From Deroplatys truncata (lineage: Eukaryota > Arthropoda > Insecta > Mantodea > Mantidae), in NCBI GenBank assembly GCA_030765065.1, contig CM060978.1, forward strand, positions 111,333,692-111,397,691: DNA of 64,000 bases, in the 5' to 3' direction. A program made the translations under genes and the position numbers. Below the pieces are notes generated by a model that saw nothing but the letters and a program-made list of their open reading frames with translations, did no database searches and was not told the origin of the DNA. The stretch's first letter is position 1, and each line of letters starts with the position of its first letter. Positions 10,911 to 22,030 of this stretch are shown in pieces.

Positions 10911-12099
10911 TTTTTTAAAATGCCTTTTTTTTTATCGTGAAAATAAAGATTTTTCGCAGAAACAATCTATTTTTGCGAAAACGCGCGGCATAATTATAGC
11001 CATAACTCTGTAAACTTATCATAAATAATGCATGCACTTCTTGCTGCAGCTCTTAATTACATTTTGCGTTTATCATTAATAAAAACTCCTGCCCTGATCA
11101 TAGTTTTAATGCAGTAGCTCACTTTATCCACAATCAGTGTTTATTTCACAGTACGACACTCGAACCTATGATCACAGAAAACTCCTTGTATACTTCTTAA
11201 GCAGTGTCAAGCTCATTAGAACAGGGAAATGTTAGAACCATAAAAGTGAAAAGCGGAACGCGCGACATGCATTAGTTAATGTGAGATGTGCTGCGGTGGA
11301 GTGTTTACAGGCCAGAGTGGGTCACCGTGTCACTTAAACACTTTCCGTGTTGCTGTTATGAAATAACACAAACGCCGTGTTACTTAAGAGGAGAGGACCT
11401 TGAGAAAGGCTACTGCCCTAAACGACAGTGGTATAGCACGTGACTACAGCTATCAAACTCAATCAGGACGCTACATCGTAAGGAAGAGAATACCACGTAT
11501 TAAATAACAAGTTAGACCACCACATAGAAACATTACAAACAGTTGCAGCAATTTAAACACTACTATGGTACACACGTATGTACATATGTCATGTGAAGGA
11601 TTGCGGACAACCCGTTAAACTCCTAAGTGTATTCAATTCATACAATATTATGTAACCATAATTTTGATGCTAATTTTTGTATTGAATATATCAGATGCTA
11701 ACATTTACAATGGGCAACACAGAGGGCAGAGGCCTCTTTTTTTTTCTTTTTTTTTAATTATTTGCCCCAAAGGAACGAGGTTTTTAATGAGGAGCAAAAT
11801 AAAAATAAATATCTCACTTGTTAAATATTCACTTTTTGAGAACTGTTATAGAACCAAGTTGAAGCTTCTTACAAGATTTCGATAGGATGAATTATAACAA
11901 ATTATTCCAAGTTTTCATCTCTATAATTTGTATTCTTAAGGATACTCGGTACAGAAATTGCAACTTTCTATAAATTTCAACCAGGTTACTTGAATTTCTG
12001 TCACAGAATATTTAAAACGTCTTATAGTAAGAGAATAACCTTTATAGTCCTAAGGACCTAACTACATCGGAAGCATTTAAATAACATATATGTTACATT
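10911..12099. other. Unannotated stretch, partly less AT-rich
   Basis: No gene recognised. 11150-11480 is richer in GC than its surroundings but has no long open frame or known motif. A T-run lies at 11736-11754. Confidence 0.4.
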
Positions 12100-12259
12100 A
12101 TGTTTGAAAAATTAAAAGATAAGAAAATGCTTTCATGCAAAGGACAGTTTGGGGTTGGGATTTTCTTGAAAATTTTCGTATCGCATTCTTAGAAGACTGA
12201 ATTTAAATACCAGGTTTGGTGTTTAATTAACCTTTCAGTTTTGAGTTACGCTGTTCACT

Positions 12260-12329
<70 letters not shown>

Positions 12330-12350
12330 GAGAAACTTCTTGTAAATGCG
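12100..12350 (+). repeat. Family X 3' part with expanded CA tract
   Basis: Begins near GAAAAATTAAAAGATAAGAA and runs through TTTTCTTGAAAATTTTCGTA and TACCAGGTTTGGTGTTTAAT to a CA run at 12260-12326, then breaks off. It is joined 3' to 3' with a reversed copy at 12351. Confidence 0.8.
12260..12326 (+). repeat. (AC)n microsatellite, 33 units
   Basis: A perfect AC run lying inside family X at the place where other copies have a short CA-rich tract, so it grew from a seed carried by the repeat. Confidence 0.97.
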
Positions 12351-12497
12351 TTTTACTTTCTCTATCACGTACCTGCAGATAGAGAAGGTATTGCATTCCA
12401 CCCAAAAATTCGATACCGAGGTATTTCACCGAAAATACGTGTTTTGAGGCACCCTGAATTCAAAAAAGTATTTTTAGAAAAAGATCCGCGTGTGGGT

Positions 12498-12552
<55 letters not shown>

Positions 12553-13250
12553 CACATAGCAAACAAACGAAAAACCGGATAAATACCAAATTTGGTACTT
12601 AAGTTCGGCATTTTCCAAGGATGAGATTCAAAGATTTTCTAGAAAATTCCCCCACCCCAGCCAACCTTTACATGGAACATTTTCGCAAATTTTTGTTTTC
12701 CAATAAATGGCTCTAACGATCTTGATTAAAATACCATATATTAAATATATTTACATGCCAAATAAAATGCATATCTTCAATTTTCTAGGAATAACCTTTA
12801 AGGAAAAAAAGTATAATCTTGTATAACTGGTAAACGTTAAGCGATACATGAAAACGCACTAGAATGCAAGAAATGCAGATCTCTTTAAAACATACAGTTT
12901 ATTTCAAATAAGTTTTCTTGTGGCATAAGCCATTTCTGAGCTATCGATTGTTAATGGTTCAAATCGTTCGTTTCTTGGTAACTCCTTAAAGCACTAATGA
13001 ACTTTCAGCTGTTTCTCGCGATTGCATGGAAGGAATTTTAAGGCTAGCATATAGCCTCGGGTTCTTAAACATTTGACTATCGCTGTCCTCTTTGTATCTA
13101 TAACCAAATGTGTAAAGTAGCTGTTTCTGCAGAGGTTTTCTTTTAACGCAATAAATATAAAAATAAGCTTTAGTAAGAATAGTTTGTATACTCATTATTA
13201 AACGATAGAGGATAGAGAAAGTCATATCAAGTCAAGTCAAATCATCAGAT
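12351..13250 (-). repeat. Family X, subfamily B copy, minus strand
   Basis: A near-complete reversed copy. It starts TTTTACTTTCTCTATCACGT, holds a TG run at 12500-12551 where the family carries CA, and ends GATAGAGAAAGTCATATCAA. The middle has the subfamily B block (TTTCTCGCGATTGCATGGAA at 13013-13032). Frames across the TG run (MVFIRFFVCLLCVHTHTH and the like) are artefacts. Confidence 0.85.
12500..12551 (+). repeat. (TG)n microsatellite, about 26 units
   Basis: The mirror partner of the AC run 173 bp upstream. Both sit at the same place in two oppositely oriented family X copies. Confidence 0.97.
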
Positions 13251-13255
13251 TTTTT

Positions 13256-13366
13256 TATTCAAGGAGCCTCAAAACGTATCTTTCCGGTGAAATCTCGGTA
13301 TCGAAGTTTTTGGGGGAATGCAGTACCTTCTTCACTATACATAAGTAGTAGATAATGTAAAAATTG
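13256..13366 (+). repeat. Family X 3'-end fragment
   Basis: Contains CAAAACGTATCTTTCCGGTG, AAATCTCGGTATCGAAG and an eroded end AGTAGTAGATAATGTAAAAA. It directly follows the 5' end of the reversed copy. Confidence 0.75.
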
Positions 13367-14065
13367 AAAACTGAGTGTATGAAATGCTCCCATTATAAAA
13401 ATTATAACTTTTTAAATGTTTAATTCTGAATATTATTTCTTGAATATAGTTTTTACACTCAAATATTAAATTTTGTGTTACATTAAATCTATCCCTGAAA
13501 AGAAATAATAGTATATAATGCTTACTTATCTAAAAATCAATCTTATATTAAATTATTAAAACCCTAAACACATAACTATGCTCTATATCAAGAAAAGATT
13601 CTTTAGATCATATACCTTCAAAGATGCATACTAAAAGGTTGAAGGAAATTGAACAAAAATTGCATCACTACCAACATTTTAAAGTGGCAAAAATGTAAGA
13701 AAACAGGATTAGAAGTAAACTAAGTTTTAAAATGTCACGTGTTATTTGCATACAGAGTGGAGAGGAAGAAGGAGGGGAGAAACATGAATCTCCAATATTA
13801 ATTCAAAATGGGATTTGGAAAAACAAATTTAAAGGAATAATAATATATAAACACAAATGTCTTGCTCTTAAGACAGAGGCAAAACTAATAAACTTTGTAA
13901 AATGCCAAACGACTGATGGTCTGAAGACAATCTGCAATCAAAAGTAAGTGGGGGGAGGAGAGTGAAAGTGAGAGACGGAGAGAGAGAGAGAGAGACAGAT
14001 GCTGATCCGCAGTTAATGTAATAACGTGAGAGGAGCTGCAGGTTCTGCTGTTGCGCCAGAGGTAA
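13367..14065. other. Unannotated AT-rich stretch with a short GA run
   Basis: No gene recognised. A short (GA)n run lies at about 13976-13997. The block TGCCAAACGACTG at 13903 also occurs at 16008, which hints at an old shared repeat. Confidence 0.45.
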
Positions 14066-14819
14066 AGAATCTGTTGTGTTACACTCACATGACTTTCTCT
14101 ACTCTTGTACAAACTATTTTACACACGTTTATTCTCCATTTACTTCATGTTAATCGAGATAAACATTTACAGACTCTATCTTATTGCTAATTTTCTTCTA
14201 GATGTAAGGGGATAATATATTTACAAGCGCAATTTGGAAATACAGTAGCCTTTAAGCACATACATATCTCTTAATAGCTGGTTGCTAGGTGCAGCACCAT
14301 TCCCTTTCCCACAGATTAATACTCTTTGCATATCCAAGACAAAAAAATGAATAACGAATTCCCATTTGAGAAAATAAGTATTGAAAAATTTAAGGGAATA
14401 ACAAGCAATATCTCGAAAATGGTTCACTCAACAACAAAAAATGTATATGACATAAATTGTGTATTTTAACGCGATGACCATTTTTTGTGTAGTAAAATTT
14501 TGTCTATCTCTTTATGGTTTACCAGTTATGCAAAAGTCGTTCACAATGAAAAATACTTTTGGAGACATTCCCAGGAAATTCAAGATATACATTTTATTTG
14601 TCATAAAAATATCTTAAACATATGATATTTTAATCAAAATCGTTAGAGCCATTTTAGAGAAAATTAAAATTTTCGAAAAATGTTGCATGTAAAGGGTAAT
14701 CTGGGATGGGGGCATTTTCTTGAAAACCTTCGTGTCGCATCCTTGGAAGGTACTGAACCTAAATACCAAGTTTGGTGTTTATCCAACAGTTCGTTTCTGA
14801 GTTATGCTGTTCACAGACA

Positions 14820-14860
<41 letters not shown>

Positions 14861-14999
14861 GCGGACATGTTTCCAAAAATGCTTTTTTTTGGATTCAGGG
14901 GGTCTCAAAACATGTATTTCTGGTGACATCTCGGTATGGAATATTTGGGTGGAATACAATACCTCCCCTACTTACCTTACGTAGTAGAGAAAGTAAAAA
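14066..14999 (+). repeat. Family X, complete subfamily A copy
   Basis: Begins GAATCTGTTGTGTTACACTC, has a CA run at 14818-14858, and ends TACGTAGTAGAGAAAGTAAA. The next family X copy starts immediately at 15001, giving a head-to-tail junction. The 108-residue frame at 14680 is a chance frame through the CA run. Confidence 0.9.
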
Positions 15000-15000
15000 T

Positions 15001-16004
15001 ATCTGATGTGTTACATTCACATAACTTTCTCTACTCTCTCGTTTATTAGTGTGTATACAAATATCCTTACGAAAGTTTATTTTTCTATCTACTTCATTAT
15101 GAAAGTGTAGAAATATAATTTAAACCGGATGGAATCCAAGTATACCGTTAAAGATAGTTGGGGCCGATAGTTGTACAACCGCAAGGTTGAAACTAGACGG
15201 GCCATTTGTTTACTCAGCAACTCTCAGAAAGAGTCACTAGTATTTGGTAATGTGGGATATATGTGGATATATCCCACAATATTGTATTACTAAGTGGATA
15301 ATAAATTCATTCACTCATTCATCTATTTCATTTAATTATAAACCTTTGCTACATTACATTTCGTTATAGATACCAAGGAAATAACGATCATCAAATGTTT
15401 AAGAACTGGACGCTATACGCTGGCCTTAACATTCAATACTCTTTTCATGACATTGCAAGAAACAACTGAAAATAGACAGGACTTGAAAAGAATGACAAAG
15501 TGTTGAGCAATTCATCTCGGATATCTCGGAAATGGTTTACGCCACAAAAAGGTTACTTGAAGTAAACTGTGTGCTTTAAAGAGATCTGCATTTTTTGTGT
15601 AGTACGTTTTCGTCTAACGCTTAACGTTTACCATTAGACAAGATAATACAAAATTCCTTCGAAATGAATAGGACTTCGCAGACTATTATCAAAACATTTA
15701 AGAAATACATTTTATTTGTCATGTAAAAATCTTTAATATATGGTATTTTAATCAAAATCATTAGGACCATTTTGTAGAAAACATAAGTTTCGAAAAGGCT
15801 TCGGTTTAAAGGGTAGTTTGGTTTGGGGGAGATTTTCTTTAAAATCTTTATGTACACCTTTGGAATGTACTGAAACTAAATGCCAAGTTAGATATTTATC
15901 CGACTTTTCGTTTCAGAGCTATGCTGTTCACACACGCGCCTGTGGACCTTTTTCTAATTTTTTTTTTTTTTCGATTCAGCGGTCCTCAAAAACATGTATT
16001 TCCA
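15001..16004 (+). repeat. Family X, subfamily B copy, interrupted by a 222-bp insertion
   Basis: Starts ATCTGATGTGTTACATTCAC, has the B-type middle (ACATTGCAAGAAACAACTGA at 15449-15468), and stops at ATGTATTTCC near 16004 without the terminal block. A separate insertion occupies 15099-15320. Confidence 0.82.
15087..15332 (+). mobile_element. Short retroelement insertion with 12-bp target duplication and ATTC tail
   Basis: An insert of 222 bp (15099-15320) flanked by ATCTACTTCATT at 15087-15098 and ATCTATTTCATT at 15321-15332, an 11 of 12 match. It ends in a simple tail (AATTCATTCACTCATTC), which is typical of a 5'-truncated LINE or a SINE. There is no tRNA head, so a truncated LINE 3' end is the better guess. 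It contains a small perfect hairpin GGGATATATGTGGATATATCCC at about 15253. It is younger than the repeat it interrupts. Confidence 0.65.
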
Positions 16005-16089
16005 TGTGCCAAACGACTGCGTAAAACAATTTGTAATTCAATAGCTAACTGCAGAAGCCCTTTGGTTCTCACTTGTTTAATGTCGACGT

Positions 16090-16295
16090 TTATTTTGTTT
16101 TAGCTTCAATCTAATTTGTCTTGCCTCAGTAGATGAACTGCAACGTGTCATTTATGAACACAAAGGATTTTCTGTCAGGAGCCGGCGAACTACAACAATT
16201 TTTCTTTACGTTTAGCGAGTAGTGTGCGTGTATAACATATTCAATTCGGACATCTGTTATAGAGTATTAAGGCATGCTACGTTTCCATTTTTTGG
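16090..16295 (+). repeat. 205-bp exon-like segment, copy 1
   Basis: About 98% identical to 18530-18734: by eye, three substitutions and one single-base gap. It starts with a splice-acceptor-like run (TTATTTTGTTTTAG), then an open frame of about 38 codons including DELQRVIYEHKGFSVRSR that ends at TAG near 16217. Neither copy has an A tail or terminal inverted repeats. I do not recognise the peptide. It could be an exon copied by a transposon or segmental duplication, or part of an unknown repeat. Confidence 0.65.
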
Positions 16296-18357
16296 AAGTT
16301 TTGTTTCCGAAGTGTTTATGTTTCTGCATATAAAAACAGAGGTAGTTTCTTACAATATAAAGTAAGGATAAGAAAATGAATATCTCTAAATAATTTTAGA
16401 GGATCCCATGTAGGAGAGATGTTATTCCGAAACACAAACGTAATAACACAAATGGGATCCATAAAGATCCTATAGCTTGATGGATGTTCAGGTCAAACTT
16501 TAATTTGAATGTTCAATATGGGCTCTTTTAACAAAATCTGTCAGCACTACCTGGTAATGCATTTCTAAAGTGAAATAGAGTACGGACAACAATGTTGTCA
16601 CAATGATTTATTCGGAACTTAATGGAGTTTTATGAGTAGCATAAGCTAGCATAACAATGTCATGTGATTTACTTCGTTTTCTGCCAGTCGCAGGCAAATT
16701 CCCCGGACGGGTTCATAACGTTTTTTTAGGCTTTAAAGAACATATAGGTACTTGGAAGTATTCTATATGGTTGCCTATTAAAATCGCTCACAATATTATG
16801 CATCAATATTTTTTATTTGTATTTATTCTCATATTGGACGGGGAATATATTATATTACGGTTAAATTTGCGTCACAGATTCAGTTGCAAATTGAGAAAAT
16901 AACTTCGATCTATTTTTGCCCTCTGCATCATATACAATGTAATTGCTTTTTCTGACAAGCTATACAACATTATGACCTGAAACTATAATACTCAGTTAAT
17001 GCGCTCTTGTGCGAGCTAATATTATTATGTTAGCGAGATTAAACACGTCTATGAATACGGATGGAAGTACAGGTGTTAAAAGAATTCATGAACATCCTTA
17101 GAGGAGATATTTAAATCCTCTCTGATGAAATAAACCTTAGTTTTAGAGAATGTGAAGGACACTCAAATCACAGAACACCTTAATCGATCAGAAATAAGGA
17201 AATAAACCAAGAAATAAATGTTGAAAACTAAGGGAACCTGAGATTTTTGCACCCTACAATAGTTTAATTTCAGATATTAATTTTCTAAACAGACTTCATA
17301 TCTTGTCTGCTCTATAAATCAATAACTACAACAAGTAGCTTTTTTTAAAATAAAAAAGAATAATTAAACGGGAAGAACGATTGAATGCAGTTTATTGCTT
17401 ATACAGTCATAAAATATCATAGTTTAAAACAAAGGAAGGAGCAAACAAGCTCTATGAAACAAATAACGCTGGGATAAATAGAAATGAAGCAATGTGAGAT
17501 TAGAAACTCCCTTAAAACGATGACTATGAATGGCTAGAGGCAACGAACATGAAGATAAACATCTAATTAAAACAAATAAGAAAACAAACTGGCACTACTT
17601 CCAGTAACAGTTTTAAGATTCCTCTCTTGTTTGCGAAAATATAATTATGTAACACAGATTTACGTTCTCTTGATTCCACATGGTATTTATCATTCATTTG
17701 TATTTAGTGTATGTGTCATAATCTTACAGTAACAATTATTTGTATAACACTTTTAACTATGTCATAAGCTAATGCTGGTGCTTTAACCAATAAGAATGCC
17801 ATAGCTAAGGTAGTACTAGGACTGCACACAGTATTCATGCAGGTGTTTTAAACTGAAAATAAAATTGGATATTAAGTACAACATAATTGTTATACTTTTT
17901 AGTCACTATGTTGTTGATGGCCTAGAAACAATTTCCAAGGTAGTACTCAATTGTTTATTTAATAGCTGCAACAATAAAATGTATATATGCAAACCGCAAA
18001 TATGTTTGATGTATCTAACCGAAAGCTATACCACTGAAACCTACATGCAGTCTGTTTATAGCTTTAAGATTGCATAACAGCATATTACACAACTGGTTAT
18101 AAAAATGCACTTTATAGACGAGTGGCCCTTGTTTTAATACCCATATAGTCATACTCATTTTGCAATTTACTGTATAAAACGCTTTGTCTATGTATTCTGT
18201 AAGCCTCCAGGTCTATATCCAGAAATTAGCCTCTTGTTTTCTATGTATGACAATAAATGTTCTTTTATGAAACACAAAGCAACTATGCTAGAGCTTACTT
18301 TATCAAGTAAAGTAAAGCGCTTTTACTGCCTGCGATTAGGTCATGAAACGTTATTAT
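16296..18357. other. AT-rich unannotated stretch
   Basis: No gene recognised. The 81- and 70-codon frames at 16657 and 17865 show no family motif. Confidence 0.4.
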
Positions 18358-18922
18358 ACCGAGCGGGATGGCTCAGGTGGTTACGTCTGTGCCCGCATTC
18401 GCGAGGTCCCGGGATCTGACCCATGGATTTTTTTCAGGGTTGTCGATGGTGTAGGGCGGGGAAAAGGATGCTCTTTGCGACTCTCTCCGGCTTTCGGCTG
18501 GCTGCGGGGGTATCCTAACCCCCTTGAGGTTATTTTGTTTTAGCTTTAATCTAATTTGTCTTGCCTCAGTAGATGAACTGCAACGTGTCATTTATGAACA
18601 CAAAGGATTTTCTGTCAGGAGCCGGCGAACTACAAAAATTTTTCTTTACGTTTAGCGAGTAGTGGCGTGTATAACATATTCAATTCGGACAACTGTTATA
18701 GAGTATTAAGGCATGCTACGTTTCCATTTTTTGGGGGTGGGGTCCCCGTTCGTCTGCCGGTTTCCGTCTCTATCTGGAAACTTAGGGATCCTGCCGTTGC
18801 TCCTGGTTCCTGCCGCCCGGTGTCTCCTCCCACCTCATCTTCCCTCCAAGGGACGGTTCCTCGTGGGGCGTAGGTACAATATCCCTCTGGATCGGTGCCG
18901 AATCCACTCCAAGCGTTATTAT
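18349..18922 (+). mobile_element. tRNA-derived SINE split by the 205-bp segment
   Basis: The head ACCGAGCGGGATGGCTCAGG carries box A; box B is worn (GGGATCTGACCC). The body has TCTCCGGCTTTCGGCTGG, then a foreign 205-bp segment, then TATCTGGAAACTTAGGGATC to the end at 18913. Exact 9-bp target duplications CGTTATTAT flank it at 18349-18357 and 18914-18922. Comparison with the uninterrupted relative at 43090-43400 fixes the insertion point in a C/G-rich run. Confidence 0.85.
18530..18734 (+). repeat. 205-bp exon-like segment, copy 2, inserted in a SINE
   Basis: Second copy of 16090-16295. It keeps the same acceptor-like start and the same reading frame; one of the substitutions changes ACA to AAA. 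It interrupts the SINE without an obvious target duplication, although the G-rich junction could hide a short one. The lack of an A tail argues against simple retrotransposition. Confidence 0.7.
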
Positions 18923-19465
18923 TGCTAAAAATATTTGGATAAATGTCCGAGTTCGCACATTTATACGTTTTACGTATTTCCCCCTCCACCATAAAATAAC
19001 TATTTAAATAGACCCATTTCTGTAGTTTCGTTTATTTTTTAAAAGGTGGCACTAACCACTCTGACATAAATATTGTAAGTGTGAGACATTGGCATGACGA
19101 ATAAAAACTTTATCTTGAATTTGTTTTAAATAACCTGTGTTCGTTCCCATAAAAGTTTCTGGTGGGAAATCCTAAAGGAATGATAATTTATATACATACA
19201 TAAACATTTTTATGTCTATATTGGAATATCCGTTGGGGTTAGTTATTCCACAAAGCAATACTCTTTAATGTGAAGTGAGGCTTGTTTTTCTCTTCTCTTC
19301 TTACACCACAAAGAGTATAATACTGTTTAGCATGACTAGACATACTTGTAGCAGCTATTATCTCAGCTTCCAGTATGCTCATGTATGGCTACAGTGAAAC
19401 GTATATTCAATAGCTTCAAATTATTTACAGTTGATAGTTGTCTATCCTTGTTTTTTTAATGGATT
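18923..19465. other. Unannotated stretch
   Basis: No gene or element end recognised. Confidence 0.4.
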
Positions 19466-19474
19466 TTGTGGAAT

Positions 19475-19549
19475 TTGAATGGTCCCTTTAGGAAAGCCTC
19501 TGTGAACCCTCCCCAGGTCGCGCTGAACGGCTTGAAAACTACTGCTTTA
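19475..19549 (-). mobile_element. Possible hAT terminal fragment
   Basis: Minus strand reads AGTAGTTTTCAAGCCGTTCA then GCGCGACCTGGGGAGGGTTC and ACAGAGGC. This resembles hAT (Charlie-like) ends of the form CAGTGGTTCTCAACCxxTTxxGCGCGxxCC. Only one end was found. The 141-codon frame covering this region (19466-19891) is not supported as a gene. Confidence 0.4.
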
Positions 19550-19769
19550 AACGAATATTGTTACGCTCTACTCATTAAAAGGCTGTTTTTAGATCCTAGC
19601 AGATTCTCTATTATTTTCTATACACGTGCCACGGTTATCTGGCAATTCTTGCACACCTGGAGTTGTCCGGAAGTCGAAAACAGGACTCTGCGTTTACCTT
19701 GCAACTGTGTGACAGTGACACACGTGTCGTTTTCCGCTTACGTTTTGTTTTGTCGCCATACAGTCCAGG

Positions 19770-19905
19770 GAGGAAAAAAAAAAAAAACGTGCGTGACCGC
19801 AAAATGGCGACTAGGGTTTCTGCTGGTAGATATTATTCCAATGGCATTGGAATCGAACCTGTGCCTTTTGGTTAGGGGCCGACCACTTTAACCACTGCAA
19901 GAAGG
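19770..19905 (-). mobile_element. tRNA-derived SINE head, minus strand
   Basis: On the minus strand, GCAGTGGTTAAAGTGGTCGG (box A region) is followed by a perfect box B GGTTCGATTCC (plus-strand 19849-19859). An A-run at about 19773-19785 on the plus strand closes the other side. Confidence 0.6.
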
Positions 19906-20086
19906 AATCGATCTACTGATACGTCAGACAGGTGCTAACTTATTTAATGTATCGGATGTCCATCGTGGCTTCACGTGCCTGATCAAATGCATACATTTAT
20001 GTACATAGATAATAACTAAGGATGGCAACGGTATTCAATGCGGGTTTCAAACTAACAAGATAGGTGTATTAAAATATTAGGATATT

Positions 20087-20088
<2 letters not shown>

Positions 20089-20176
<88 letters not shown>
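20089..20176 (+). repeat. (TA)n(TG)n compound microsatellite
   Basis: About 24 TA units running directly into about 20 TG units. Confidence 0.97.
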
Positions 20177-20177
<1 letters not shown>

Positions 20178-20231
20178 TTATGTAGAAAACATGTGAAAAG
20201 CCATTTCTTATGGTTTTCCTACCGCCTTGTT

Positions 20232-20610
20232 GAAGAATTTGTAGAGGTAGGTATTGCATCCACTAAATAACTGGATTCCAAGATTTCACCATAATACGCA
20301 AACTGATCCCCAAAATGATCCCCGGAACAAAAACAGATTTTTTAAAATAAAAATATCCACGCGCGCGTGTGTGGCGGGCGCACACTCCATTTAGGAAAAG
20401 TATGTGTCATAAATGTGATGTCACAAAGGTGAATTTTCACACTTAAACCAATCGGTTTAATGAATGAGGAAGAGGAAGATTTTCAGACGATATCCCTACC
20501 GTGACCTCTCGTTATTTTTTCTATCTCAGAAACATTAAAACTTTTGATTATAATATCTATATCACATAAATCGATCTAGGCAACCTGCTAAGTCGGAGAT
20601 ATGTCCTAGG
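20232..20610 (-). repeat. Ancient family X copy
   Basis: Low-similarity match to reversed family X: TAGGTATTGCATCCACTAAA and CCAAGATTTCACCATAATAC line up with the 3' block, with a GC/GT-rich tract in the expected place near 20358-20380. Confidence 0.45.
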
Positions 20611-20787
20611 CCCGTCTTCGTCACTTGCGTTAATTTCAATACTGACATGAACTGTGCCCAGTACATGCATAAACGTTTGTGTCATTTGATTAATAAAGTT
20701 ACACTCTAATACAGGCTCAAAGTCGTCTTAAAAGTATGTAACATGCAAGCAATGTTCCAAGTGAGGACAAGAGTTTGCCTAGAGTAA

Positions 20788-21310
20788 CGCACCGAGCAAG
20801 ATGGCTCCACAGTAACGTGCGAGGCTCGTATTCGGGAGGTTCTGGGCTCGATTCATGGAGCCGACCACTCTAATTATAGGTTTTTCGTGGTTTTCCCTGG
20901 TTGCAAGGCGAATGCTGTGTTGGTTTCTCTTCTATCACGAATTTCCTTTTCATAATTTCGCTTTCGGTTTCACGTTTCAGGCTTGTGGTCTATGTAGTGT
21001 TGGACGGTGTCGGAAAGATGGCGCAGGTACTTGCTCGCGGAAAATTATTCTCGACCCTGCCAGATGACAGTCTTCTCTGAGCCGCCTCCGTAGGTCGAGT
21101 TCTCCTCGGTTCCGCCAGAAAGAAGCCTCTCTGAGCAGACGGGCGTGCAACCAAGTCATCGAGCTTGGAATCGTTAGGGACCTCTGCGCGTCTCTGTCGC
21201 CCGGCCTGCCTGCTGCCTATAGCCTTCTGCGGTTTCTTAACCTCATCCGTTCCTCGTGGGCTGATAAGCACACAAGATCCGCGTTAGGTCGTTGTGTCGT
21301 GTTGGGCTTC
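20788..21310 (+). mobile_element. tRNA-derived SINE
   Basis: Same family as 5313. The head is CACCGAGCAAGATGGCTCCA, then a complete arm GAGGCTCGTATTCGGGAGGT and a worn box B GGGCTCGATTC. The body includes TTTTCCCTGGTTGCAAGGCG and extends into a GC-rich section not seen in the 18.4-kb type. The right end is approximate. Frames at 20855-21271 on both strands are SINE shadows. Confidence 0.8.
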
Positions 21311-21361
21311 ACTGGGTAATAGTGTAAAATAGGATTCGCGTTATTTAAATACACTAGGTTC

Positions 21362-21480
21362 AACGTACCAAGTTGCTGAGTGGTGTAATCACTAGTCTTT
21401 CGGTGATACGTAGCAACCGCACGGGTTCAAATATTATATTGTCGCTTAACGTTTTGTTCGCTCTTTTTATTGCTCTAGAT
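21362..21480 (+). mobile_element. tRNA-like SINE head fragment
   Basis: AGTTGCTGAGTGGTGTAATC resembles a box A region and GGGTTCAAATA a worn box B. The body is short and worn. Confidence 0.4.
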
Positions 21481-22030
21481 TCGGGATTGGTTATTCTAGC
21501 ATAAAATGAAATTTAGAAACGAGGTACACCTCTTAATATAAGTTTGGTTCAAAATAATTAAGAGTCATTTTTCTGTCTAGTCTCTGGGTGCATTTCAGAA
21601 GGAATTAACAATAAGTAAGTCAGAACCAGATACAGCATACCGAGTTAATAATTTCAGGTTGACCTCCTCGGCCCAAGTGATAAAGGATTAAAAGTGAATA
21701 ATTAAAAACACGTTTCACATCAAGAGGTTTGCGGGCCCGCATCTTTCAAAACGTTAATCCATTCAACCACTAGGAAACTTTACTAAAATATTCTACAGCA
21801 AAACATTTCTGTACCTTATAATCTTGCAACATATTACTTTTTATGCTTTCTGCAGCTTCTTTGTGTTCGAGCAACCACCAATAAGTTACTGCCGCTCACT
21901 TACGCAACTTATAAATATGTTAGCTGCAACGTAGCTGGCGAAGAATATAGGTTTTTATAAAGGCTATGTTTTCAACAAGGCTATAATCTACGGATTGCAT
22001 AGATATAGAAACCTAAGGATGGCTGATTCA
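21481..22030. other. Unannotated stretch
   Basis: No gene or repeat recognised. Confidence 0.35.

Noticed and set aside
12235-12589. Frames with His-Thr or Val-Cys repeats as proteins
   Set aside because: They are translations of (AC)n and (TG)n runs inside repeat copies; no protein signal outside the run.
13903-16045. Shared TGCCAAACGACTG blocks as an element
   Set aside because: Only about 13 bases match exactly and the flanks diverge; too little to call.
19466-19891. 141-codon frame as a gene
   Set aside because: It runs through a hAT-like end and a SINE head; no family similarity.
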